A stretch of 7,396 nt of DNA from Candidatus Peribacteraceae bacterium (GTDB lineage Bacteria; Patescibacteriota; Gracilibacteria; Peribacterales; Peribacteraceae): assembly GCA_018061525.1 (NCBI GenBank), contig JAGOUB010000043.1:1-7396 (forward strand), in the 5' to 3' direction. The notes below the pieces were generated by a model. It made no database searches, had not been told where the DNA came from, and was given only the letters and a program-made list of their open reading frames with translations. A program made the translations under genes and the position numbers. Shown here piece after piece: positions 1 to 6,065 of the stretch (positions are counted from its first letter, which is position 1; every line of letters begins with the position of its first letter).

Positions 1-1
1 G

Positions 2-508
2 GCCCACCTCATCGCCACAGGCGCGGCCATGGAGGCGTTGGCCAAGCGCTTCGGCGGCGACCCGGCGACCTGGAAGGTGGCCGGCATGCTCCACGACCTC
101 GACTGGGACAAGCTCGATAAGGATTACGAGAAGCACTGCGGCGACGACCTAAAGGCGATGCTCGAGGGCATCAAAGCACCGCAGGAACTGCTCGGCGACA
201 TCCGCGCGCACTACGCCCACAAGTACGGCGCCGACTACCCGCTGGATTCACAGCTGCGCAAAGCCCTGTATTGCGTGGACGAGCTGACGGGCTTCATCAT
301 CGCCGTTACCTACGTGCGCCCCAGCAAGCAGATCGCCGACGTGGAGGTAAGCTCGGTGAAGAAGAAGCTCAAGGACAAAGGCTTTGCCGCGCAGGTGGAC
401 CGCGCTCAGATCGGCCAGTGCGAAGCGCTACTGGGCATCGGGCTCGACGAATTCATCGGCATCGTGCTGGAGGCCATGAAACCGCACGCGGCGGCAATGG
501 GGCTCTGA
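2..508 (+). CDS. HD-superfamily predicted hydrolase, 3' part (5' end outside window)
   Basis: The reading frame is open from the first bases of the window, so the gene begins upstream. An ATG at 29 is in frame, but the sequence before it already reads A-H-L-I-A-T-G-A-A. That fits the first metal-binding histidine of an HD domain (codon 5-7), so 29 is probably not the true start. Counting from that ATG, the HD pair is H22-D23 in GMLHDLDWD, followed by H61/H64 in RAHYAHKYG and D84 in CVDELTGF. Together these give the H...HD...H...D metal site of HD phosphohydrolases. The C-terminal half, with VRPSKQIADVEVSSVKKK and a helical tail, resembles the small predicted HD hydrolases of the COG2316 type (roughly 185 residues), whose substrate is not established. 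The gene converges on the minus-strand gene ending at 516, and no terminator hairpin is visible in the 7-nt gap. The family call is firm; the substrate is unknown. Confidence 0.88.
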   Translation, partial: AHLIATGAAMEALAKRFGGDPATWKVAGMLHDLDWDKLDKDYEKHCGDDLKAMLEGIKAPQELLGDIRAHYAHKYGADYPLDSQLRKALYCVDELTGFIIAVTYVRPSKQIADVEVSSVKKKLKDKGFAAQVDRAQIGQCEALLGIGLDEFIGIVLEAMKPHAAAMGL

Positions 509-515
509 GGCCGGA

Positions 516-1304
516 TCAGTTGTGATGGGCCATCCCGCCGAACAGATAGGCGCCGCGCTCGTCGATCATGCTCAGCACCTGCTCGCGCATTTGGCGGACA
601 AGACGCTGCAGTGGCAGGGCCAGAATGTGCACGCCGGACGAGACGGTAGCCGATTCGGGTGTGCGCAAAGCTCTAATCGGCGAATCAAAGGGCTGCAGTT
701 CACCCTGGCGCTTGTAGTCCATGAGGATGTGCCACTTCTCGAGAGTGATGTCGTAACGGGAGGCGAAATAGGCCCGCAGGTCTTGGAAGAACTCCTCCCC
801 GTCCTCGAGCTTTTCGGCCAGGTAGGACGGCGAAGTGGTGACGTCGTAGATGACCAGCCTGTCGGGCTCCTTGCCGACGGCCACGACGCCGTCGACCTCC
901 TCGCTGGCGCGGCCGTGGCGAAAGATGACGTTAGCCCCGTCGAGCTCCATCTGCACGTCGCCCATCTCGATCGTCCCGGGACCCTGCAGCAGGTCAACGA
1001 GCCCGTTCGTCGAACGTCGGTCCATGCTGTGAGCAACCTCGTCCACCACGGCTTCAGCCACTTCCTCGGCGCAGATGCCGGTAGCGCGTGTGAGCAGGTC
1101 TGTGCGCGGGCGCATGAGCACGGCCGGATCGAGGGACGAGACGCGGCGCAGCGCGGACGTCATCAGGCGTCGCGACCGGAGCACGGTCTCCATGCCGCGG
1201 CTGCCGGCGATGAGTAAGGCGACCTCGCCAAAATCGGGCTGGGCGAGCGTGCGAGAGGGTGCAAAAGCGACACGGTGGGCCAATGAGGACGCCGCATGGA
1301 GCAT
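516..1304 (-). CDS. Hypothetical protein, possible degenerate PD-(D/E)XK-like core
   Basis: This is a 262-residue protein that I do not recognise. The frame could start at a TTG at 1307, but the very next codon is ATG (1304), which I prefer. No Shine-Dalgarno sequence is seen. A TATAGT -10-like box at 1316-1321 would put the RNA start only about 5 nt ahead of the ATG. The N-terminal 110 residues are mostly helical with many Arg and Ala. The middle (about 112-158) alternates as beta strands: MELDGANVIFRHG, EEVDGVVAVG, RLVIYDVTTS. The order E/D-VDG-...-LVIYDVT resembles the E...D...(D/E)xK core of PD-(D/E)XK nucleases, except that Thr stands where the Lys would be; this comparison is inference. 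The C-terminus carries a helix rich in Gln and Arg (LQRLVRQMREQVLSMIDERG). There is no signal peptide and no membrane segment. The plus-strand frame opposite is a shadow with much poorer composition. Confidence 0.75.
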   Translation of the reverse strand: MLHAASSLAHRVAFAPSRTLAQPDFGEVALLIAGSRGMETVLRSRRLMTSALRRVSSLDPAVLMRPRTDLLTRATGICAEEVAEAVVDEVAHSMDRRSTNGLVDLLQGPGTIEMGDVQMELDGANVIFRHGRASEEVDGVVAVGKEPDRLVIYDVTTSPSYLAEKLEDGEEFFQDLRAYFASRYDITLEKWHILMDYKRQGELQPFDSPIRALRTPESATVSSGVHILALPLQRLVRQMREQVLSMIDERGAYLFGGMAHHN

Positions 1305-1315
1305 CAAGGGGATCC

Positions 1316-1321
1316 ACTATA
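1316..1321 (-). promoter_or_regulatory. -10 box of the gene at 516-1304
   Basis: The minus strand reads TATAGT here, 5/6 to the sigma-70 -10 consensus, inside the 51-nt gap after the beta-CASP gene. No good -35 hexamer is found 16-18 bp upstream. The predicted RNA start is near 1309-1310, leaving a leader of about 5 nt before the ATG at 1304, so the mRNA would be almost leaderless. Confidence 0.45.
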
Positions 1322-1355
1322 CGGCAAACTAGGAGGGCCGAATACGCCTTTTAGC

Positions 1356-2750
1356 TTAGATCTCGATGACCTCCTCGCGGGCCGGCAGGTGCACGTTCAC
1401 GCCCGGACGGGCGGCGCGGATGCGATCGGCAAACGGGATCATCTGCTCTTCTTCGCCGTGCACCAGGATGATGTCCTTCACGCCTTCGACGCTGGCCACG
1501 AACTTGTCGAGGTCGCGCATGTCGGCGTGGCCCGAGTAGGCGTTGATGTAGGCCGTCTGGGCGCGCTTCATTTTAAATTCATCGAAGACCTTCACACGGT
1601 CGATGGTCGGGTCGAGGATGGCGGCGCCGAGGGTATCCTTGGCCATATAGCCCACGGCCAGGATGGTATTCCGAGGATCTTCGATCTCGTTGCGGATGTG
1701 GTGGCGGATGCGGCCGGCCTCGCACATGCCCGAGCCCGCCATGACGATCATCGGGCCGGGTGTGCCGTTGATAGCCTTGCTGTCCTCGGACGACTCGGTG
1801 TACTTCACCAGCGAGAACTGGAAGGGGTTATGGGCGCGGCTGAGGAAATCCTTGAACATCTCCTCGTCGTAGCACTCGGGGTGTCGCATGAAGACGTCGG
1901 TCACCTTGGAGGCGAGCGGCGAGTCGATCATGATCGGGATGGCCGGGATTTCCTTGGCATCCCAAAGCAGGTGCAGGTCGTAGACGATCTCTTGGGTGCG
2001 CTCGAGCGAGAAGGCGGGGATCAGCAGTTTTCCGCCGCGGGAAGCTGTGTTCAGGACTACGTCGCGCAATTGCTCGCGGGCCTTCTCGATACTCTCGTGC
2101 TCGCGGTTGCCGTAGGTACTCTCGCAGATGAGCACATCAACGGCGGGCATGGCGGCCGGGTCGCGGATGATCGGGAGCGCGCTGCGACCGAGGTCGCCGG
2201 TAAAGCCGATGCGGACCTTTTTGCCCTCGGCGTCCTTGGCCTCGATCACCACCATCGCTGCGCCCAGGATGTGTCCAGCCTCCAGGAACTGGGCCTGCAC
2301 GCCCTGGCAGACCGGGAACCACTCGTTGTAGTGGCGCGGCGCGAAAAGCTTCATGCAGGCGGCGGCGTCCTCGCGGTTGTAGAGCGGGGGTTCGCTGATA
2401 CGGTTGCTGAGGTGCTTCTTGGCGAACTCCTCATCTTTCTCCTGGATGTACGCCGAATCCTGAAGCATGACATCGGCGAGATCCTTGGTGGCGAAGGTGG
2501 AGATGACGGGCGAGCGCAGGCCGTTCTTCCAGAAGAACGGCAGGCGGCCGACGTGGTCACCGTGGGCGTGCGTCAGGATGAGCGCGTCGAGCTCAGCGGG
2601 CTTGAAGGTAAGCTCGCGATTCTTCACCACCGTCTCGGCGCGATGCCCTTGGAACATTCCGGCGTCGAGCAGGAAACGGCGCGAGCCGACACGGATCTCG
2701 TGGCAGGTACCGGTCACTTCGCGTGCAGCTCCATGGGGGATGAATTGCAT
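1356..2750 (-). CDS. Metallo-beta-lactamase / beta-CASP family RNase-like protein (CPSF73/YSH1-type)
   Basis: This 464-residue protein carries the whole set of metallo-beta-lactamase and beta-CASP motifs. Motif 1 is D29 (FLLDAGMFQG), motif 2 is HAHGDH at 61-66, motif 3 is H160 (EAGHILGAA) and motif 4 is D186 (GFTGDLGR); these bind two zinc ions. The beta-CASP motifs follow: A is E210 (LICESTYGN), B is H408 (YSGHADMRD) and C is H431 (LVHGEEEQM). The GSGMCEAGRIRHH stretch at 339-351 is typical of the CPSF73/COG1236 branch. Members act as RNA endo- or 5' exonucleases in the cytoplasm; the exact substrate cannot be read from sequence. There is no N-terminal KH domain as in archaeal aCPSF1 and no RNase J-type C-terminal extension. 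The start is the ATG at 2750, where M-Q-F-I-P-H-G-A-A-R-E-V-T-G matches the usual family N-terminus. Only a weak GAAGAG precedes it. It has its own promoter and a hairpin separating it from the upstream pseudouridine synthase gene. Confidence 0.93.
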   Translation of the reverse strand: MQFIPHGAAREVTGTCHEIRVGSRRFLLDAGMFQGHRAETVVKNRELTFKPAELDALILTHAHGDHVGRLPFFWKNGLRSPVISTFATKDLADVMLQDSAYIQEKDEEFAKKHLSNRISEPPLYNREDAAACMKLFAPRHYNEWFPVCQGVQAQFLEAGHILGAAMVVIEAKDAEGKKVRIGFTGDLGRSALPIIRDPAAMPAVDVLICESTYGNREHESIEKAREQLRDVVLNTASRGGKLLIPAFSLERTQEIVYDLHLLWDAKEIPAIPIMIDSPLASKVTDVFMRHPECYDEEMFKDFLSRAHNPFQFSLVKYTESSEDSKAINGTPGPMIVMAGSGMCEAGRIRHHIRNEIEDPRNTILAVGYMAKDTLGAAILDPTIDRVKVFDEFKMKRAQTAYINAYSGHADMRDLDKFVASVEGVKDIILVHGEEEQMIPFADRIRAARPGVNVHLPAREEVIEI

Positions 2751-2789
2751 GTGGCTCTTCGGAGGGGATGAATAGCTTGTTCTGGCTCT

Positions 2790-2795
2790 ATTATA
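2790..2795 (-). promoter_or_regulatory. -10 box of the beta-CASP gene
   Basis: The minus strand has a perfect TATAAT in the 69-nt gap between the pseudouridine synthase stop and the ATG at 2750. The predicted RNA start is about 2783, giving a leader of roughly 33 nt. The 17-bp-spaced -35 position (2813-2818, TGTCCA) is a poor match and lies within the inverted repeat at 2804-2821. Confidence 0.55.
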
Positions 2796-2799
2796 GCGG

Positions 2800-2821
2800 A
2801 AAAGACTGTTTTTGGACAGTC
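2800..2821 (-). terminator. Short hairpin with T-run overlapping the pseudouridine synthase stop codon
   Basis: A perfect 6-bp inverted repeat, GACTGT and ACAGTC around a 6-base loop (2804-2821), is followed on the minus strand by TTTT (2803-2800). The stem starts at the second base of the TGA stop codon (2822-2820). The form is that of an intrinsic terminator, but stem and T-run are short and the stem is not GC-rich, so it may be leaky. Because it also covers the -35 position of the next gene, it could be an operator instead. Confidence 0.45.
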
Positions 2822-3566
2822 ATACGGCGGCCTCGTCCAGTCCAACGAAGCGGCGGATCGCGGCGATTTCCTCCGGCTCCAAGGCGCGCAACGCCCGCGG
2901 TTGCATGGTGCCAATCGTCAGCGGACCGATACGTTCGCGCGTCAGGCTGCGGACGGTGCAACCGACCATCTCGCACATCCGACGGATCTGGCGGTTTTTA
3001 CCTTCCGTCAGGGTGATAAGCAGCGTGTTCGACGCGACGCGCTTCACGATGATCGGCTTCGTCTGGCGGCCGTCCATGACCATGCCTTGTCGTAGCTGCA
3101 TCAATGCGTCGTCGCTCATGGCTGCCTGCAGGCGGACGCGATATTCCTTCTCATGGTCGTAGCGCGGGTGGGTGAGACGCAGCGCCAACTCACCGTCATT
3201 GGTGAGCAGGAGCAGCCCCTCGCTGTCTTGGTCGAGCCGTCCGACGGGGAAGACTTTTCCGCGCAGATCCGGCGGCAAGAGGTCCGGCAAGATCAACGCT
3301 GGCATCCGGCCCGAGGGCGGGGCAGGAGGGCGCTTGTTCGTGACCTCTACGCGTCGCGGCTTATTGAGAAGGTAATAGAGGAATGTCGTGCTTTTTTTGA
3401 TTGGGACGCCATCAACAGCCACCTGATCGACCGCTTGGTCGGCCTGGTCCCCCACCTTGGCGATGGCACCTGCCACCGTCACTCGTCCCGCGCGGATGAG
3501 CTCCTCGGCGGCGCGGCGAGAAGCAATGCCGGCCCGCGAGAGGATCTTCTGCAACCGTTCCTTCAT
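2820..3566 (-). CDS. rluB: RluB/RsuA-family rRNA pseudouridine synthase
   Basis: This 248-residue enzyme should isomerise a specific uridine in rRNA to pseudouridine. Residues 1-47 form an S4 RNA-binding domain (LQKILSRAGIASRRAAEELI RAGRV). The catalytic domain follows: YYLLNKP at 64-70, then the catalytic Asp D112 in GRLDQDSEGLLLLTNDGEL, and the TEGKNRQIRRMCEMVG block at 187-202, which is diagnostic of the RsuA/RluB/RluE/RluF group. Length and the complete S4 domain fit RluB (23S U2605), but RluF or RsuA specificity cannot be excluded. The start is the ATG at 3566, with AGGAT at 3577-3573 spaced 6 nt ahead, the clearest Shine-Dalgarno in the window. The gene begins 27 nt after the stop of the upstream protein gene, so the two are probably one transcript from the promoter at 4797-4825. 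It lies about 1.3 kb downstream of the 23S gene of the same operon region, on the same strand; the uridine equivalent to U2605 is present there. Confidence 0.9.
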   Translation of the reverse strand: MKERLQKILSRAGIASRRAAEELIRAGRVTVAGAIAKVGDQADQAVDQVAVDGVPIKKSTTFLYYLLNKPRRVEVTNKRPPAPPSGRMPALILPDLLPPDLRGKVFPVGRLDQDSEGLLLLTNDGELALRLTHPRYDHEKEYRVRLQAAMSDDALMQLRQGMVMDGRQTKPIIVKRVASNTLLITLTEGKNRQIRRMCEMVGCTVRSLTRERIGPLTIGTMQPRALRALEPEEIAAIRRFVGLDEAAV

Positions 3567-3572
3567 GCGACG

Positions 3573-3577
3573 ATCCT
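3573..3577 (-). promoter_or_regulatory. Shine-Dalgarno site of the pseudouridine synthase gene
   Basis: The minus strand reads AGGAT with six bases between it and the ATG at 3566, in the 27-nt gap to the upstream gene. It supports this start codon and translation within a longer mRNA, in contrast to the neighbours, which lack a clear Shine-Dalgarno site. Confidence 0.55.
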
Positions 3578-3593
3578 AGCGCAATCGGGCGGT

Positions 3594-4793
3594 TTACATA
3601 GGTGCCGGCGCAGGCGTGGCGCCGGGGCCGGGGATGCGAGCCGCGGGGCTGGTCGTATCGGCGATCTGGGCAGCCGTCAGCGGGCGCAGGTAGGCCGTCG
3701 ACGTCCAGGTGAGGGTCGGATTGGGACCTGCGGTCAGGGTGACCGTAGCGCCCTTGGCTTCCAGGTCGGCCTTCACGCGGGCTAGAGTGACACCGGGGCC
3801 GCTTAGATCGGCCTGGCGAATGGTCATGCTGAGCGCAGCAGTGCGCACGGCATTGCCGGGCGTATCTAGGGCGGCGCCCAAGGCAGCAAAGGAGGCCGGC
3901 GCCATATGCATCGTGACATTGACGATGCCGCCCACATGGGCGGTCCGGATGGCCGCGCCGCCGTCGGCATCGCGGGTGATACTCGTGGCACCCAGGAAGG
4001 GCTCCAACTGCGTGGCAGTACGGTCGGCGCTGTTGTACATGCCGAATGTGCGGCCGCCCTGCTCCAGGCGCAGGCCATTGCCGGGCGCTGTCATGCGCAG
4101 GCGGCGGTCGCCGCCACCGGGACCCTCGCGAGTGTACGCGATGGAGCGATTCAAGAGGTTCACGTTGGCCGCAAGCGTCTCGTCAAAGGCCACGGCCTCT
4201 TCCGGCGTATCGGTGGGGCGAGGAGGGCGGTGAGCGGTCTCCAGGGGGTCCATGCCATGCATGCGGGCGGCAATGGCCACCAAGGGAATGCCCAATAAGG
4301 CGAGGAACTTGGCGATCTTGCCCTTAGCGGCCGCGCCGAAGCTGACCACTCCTGCCGCAATAGCTGCCATCCAGGCGACGCCGCGCAGGCGGTCGCTGGT
4401 ACTGGTGGTACTGCTCATGGAGAAAGTCCGCGGGATCTCTCGGAGCATCTCACCACCGGTCAGCATGACCGCATCGGCTGTCGTAACGCTACTACGGAGC
4501 GCCGTCAGGCCGGTGCGCACTTCGGCATGCAGCTCCTGGCGGAGCTTGGCGTCGATGGCGCCAAAGATGAGGCGGCGATCCTCGGTACTCGCACGGCGAA
4601 TTTCGGTGCGGAGCGTGGCAATCTGCGTAGGGTCGACATCCGTGCGCTCCACGGTGGCCGCAGCGCCGTCGCGCAGCAGGCGACCCACCACGGTTGAGGA
4701 GATGGGCGGGGCAGGCGTGGGGACAGGGGGCGGCGTTTCAGGGCCTCCAGTGGGCGGCATGGGATTGGGTGTGGATGTTGGGACCGGTTTCAC
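3594..4793 (-). CDS. Orphan protein: proline-rich N-terminus, hydrophobic middle, soluble C-terminal domain
   Basis: I do not recognise this 399-residue protein. Residues 1-30 are almost all Pro, Thr, Ser and Gly. Residues 34-118 look helical and charged (VDPTQIATLRTEIRRASTEDRRLIFGAIDAKLRQEL). Two hydrophobic stretches, about 138-155 and 161-177, could be membrane helices, separated by AKGKIAK. A short Pro-rich linker (188-197) leads to a mixed domain with predicted strands (RTFGMYNSADRTATQL, GGIVNVTMHM, ATVTLTAGPNPTLTWTS) and a Pro/Ala tail. No cleavable signal peptide is apparent. The longest frame starts at GTG 4793, but the -10 box ends only 3 nt ahead, so that codon probably lies at or before the RNA start. 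The ATG at 4760 (residue 12) would give 388 residues and a leader of about 30 nt without a Shine-Dalgarno. It is the first gene after the rRNA terminator and is likely co-transcribed with the pseudouridine synthase gene. Real coding is likely; function is unknown. Confidence 0.78.
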   Translation of the reverse strand: MKPVPTSTPNPMPPTGGPETPPPVPTPAPPISSTVVGRLLRDGAAATVERTDVDPTQIATLRTEIRRASTEDRRLIFGAIDAKLRQELHAEVRTGLTALRSSVTTADAVMLTGGEMLREIPRTFSMSSTTSTSDRLRGVAWMAAIAAGVVSFGAAAKGKIAKFLALLGIPLVAIAARMHGMDPLETAHRPPRPTDTPEEAVAFDETLAANVNLLNRSIAYTREGPGGGDRRLRMTAPGNGLRLEQGGRTFGMYNSADRTATQLEPFLGATSITRDADGGAAIRTAHVGGIVNVTMHMAPASFAALGAALDTPGNAVRTAALSMTIRQADLSGPGVTLARVKADLEAKGATVTLTAGPNPTLTWTSTAYLRPLTAAQIADTTSPAARIPGPGATPAPAPM

Positions 4794-4796
4794 TCC

Positions 4797-4825
4797 AGTA
4801 TAGCGGTTTTAGAGCGATTTGTCAG
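4797..4825 (-). promoter_or_regulatory. Near-consensus sigma-70 promoter of the orphan gene and pseudouridine synthase
   Basis: The minus strand has CTGACA (4825-4820), 17 bases, then TATACT (4802-4797). Each hexamer matches the consensus at 5 of 6 positions and the spacing is optimal. The predicted start of transcription is about 4790. It sits 15 bp past the T-run of the rRNA terminator, so these two genes have their own promoter right after the rRNA operon. Confidence 0.75.
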
Positions 4826-4840
4826 GTGGGCGCATACGAC

Positions 4841-4864
4841 AAAAAGGCCCTCTAAGGGCCCTTT
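4841..4864 (-). terminator. Intrinsic terminator of the rRNA operon
   Basis: On the minus strand, GGCCCT, loop TAG and AGGGCC (4860-4846) form a 6-bp GC-rich stem, followed at once by TTTTT (4845-4841). AAA before the stem can pair with part of the T-run after a bulged G. It lies about 37 nt after the 3' end of 5S rRNA, where an rRNA operon should end. Confidence 0.85.
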
Positions 4865-4887
4865 GATCGGTTTGATTGTGATGGATG

Positions 4888-5031
4888 AATCAACCGCTTC
4901 GTCCTGGCACCGGCCTACTCTCGCAAGGCGGATGCCCCACTACCATTGGCGCTGACGGTCTTCACTGCTGAGTTCGGGATGGGATCAGGTGTTACCCCGT
5001 CGCTCGAAGCACCAGGACGAAACGGTCGATT
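4888..5031 (-). other. Precursor-5S processing helix enclosing the 5S gene
   Basis: The minus-strand segment 5031-5012 can pair without interruption with 4907-4888 over 20 bp; two of the pairs are G-U. The inner pairs are helix I of mature 5S, and 10-13 pairs extend beyond the mature ends. Such a long stem is the kind of structure from which 5S is cut by double-strand-directed RNases. The pairing is seen in the sequence; which nuclease acts is not known here. Confidence 0.65.
4901..5018 (-). rRNA. rrf: 5S ribosomal RNA
   Basis: The minus strand gives a complete 5S rRNA of about 118 nt. Recognisable parts in order are the 5' helix I strand GTCCTGG (5018-5012), the GGGGTAACACCTGATCC segment, CCCATCCCGAACTCAG (loop B/C region), AGTGAAG, CGCCAATGGTAGTGGGG and GCGAGAGTAGG, then the closing strand CCAGGAC (4907-4901). 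It follows the 23S gene after a spacer of about 90 nt and precedes the operon terminator. The exact mature ends may differ by one or two bases. L5, L18 and L25 bind 5S rRNA in the large-subunit central protuberance. Confidence 0.95.
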
Positions 5032-5109
5032 TCCTTTGGATCTCTGCAAATGCTCTTGATGGGCACGTCTTGCCCGCGCGTGAGACATGAACAGTACAGT
5101 TGATAAGAA
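5032..5109 (-). other. 23S-5S spacer with a small hairpin
   Basis: The spacer holds no tRNA. It contains one perfect 5-bp hairpin, GGGCA and TGCCC around a 5-base loop (5061-5075), with no T-run, so it is not a terminator. Nothing else could be supported in it. Confidence 0.5.
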
Positions 5110-5317
5110 CAATGTTCAATTGCCCGTTCGTACCACTCAGCTGAATGCATTGCTGCACGTACACTTGTGGCCGATCTACCCGGTCGTCTTCCGGGGGGCT
5201 TATGGGGATACGCCATCTTAAAGTGGGCTTCCCGCTTAGATGCCTTCAGCGGTTATCCCTTCCGAACATAGCTATCCTGCGCTGCCGCTGACGCGACAAC
5301 AGGGTCACCAGAGGTTC

Positions 5318-5349
<32 letters not shown>

Positions 5350-5469
5350 TCTTTTCACGTATCCAATGGACCACGGAGGATAGAGGCCAAACTGTCTCAC
5401 GACGTTTTGAACCCAGCTCGCGTACCGCTTTAACCGGCGAACAGCCGGACCCTTGGGGCCTTCTCCAGT

Positions 5470-5506
<37 letters not shown>

Positions 5507-6065
5507 AGTCCGTCGCTGTGGGCGCTTGGGACTGATCAGCCTGTTATCCCTAGAGTAACTTTTATCCGTTGAGCGACAACCCACCCACGTGGTGAGAGCA
5601 TACAAGATGCTCAGGTTGCCGGATCACTATCGCCGACTTTCGTCTCTGCTCGACTTGTTAGTCTCACAGTCAGGCTGACTTGTGCGATTACACTACCGCA
5701 CCGATTTCCATCCGGTGCTAGTCAACCATTGCGCGCCTCCGTTACGCTTTAGGAGGCAACCGCCCCAGTTAAACTGCCCAGCAAGCACGGTCCCTTGCTA
5801 CGTTTCGTAGACAAGGTGAGTATCGTCGGAATTCGAGGGTGGTATCTCAACGGTGACTCCACCGAGGCTAACGCCCCGGCTTCAAAGTCTCCCACCTATT
5901 CTGCACACGCAGACCAACGACACAATGCCAGCTTACAGTGAAGCTTCATAGGGTCTTTTCGTCCTTCCGTGATCAAGACGGCATTTGCACCGTCACTGAA
6001 ATTTCACCGGGCCTAGCGTTGAGACAGTGCTCCGATCGTTGTACCATTCGTGCGGGTCGGAACTT

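Noticed and set aside
522..1217. 231-codon plus-strand open frame
   Set aside because: It is the mirror of the 516-1304 minus gene, which has a better composition, a nearby -10 box and an ATG start.
1296..2771. 491-codon plus-strand open frame opposite the beta-CASP gene
   Set aside because: It is the antisense of a gene with all seven catalytic motifs. Its composition (rich in His, Asp, Val, Gly and Leu) is typical of a mirror frame in GC-rich DNA.
2761..3016. Plus-strand ATG at 2768 preceded by GGAGG
   Set aside because: The purine-rich run looks like a Shine-Dalgarno, but the frame runs through the antisense of a promoter and of the pseudouridine synthase and encodes nothing recognisable.
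4865..4900. tRNA gene after 5S
   Set aside because: The space is far too short and has no cloverleaf elements.
5061..5075. Hairpin in the 23S-5S spacer as a terminator
   Set aside because: The stem is only 5 bp with no T-run, and 5S follows in the same transcript.
5107..5117. Palindrome GAAC-AAT-GTTC, resembling a LexA-type operator
   Set aside because: It falls at the 3' end of 23S rRNA, the spacing is one base short for the Gram-positive LexA box, and no promoter lies there.
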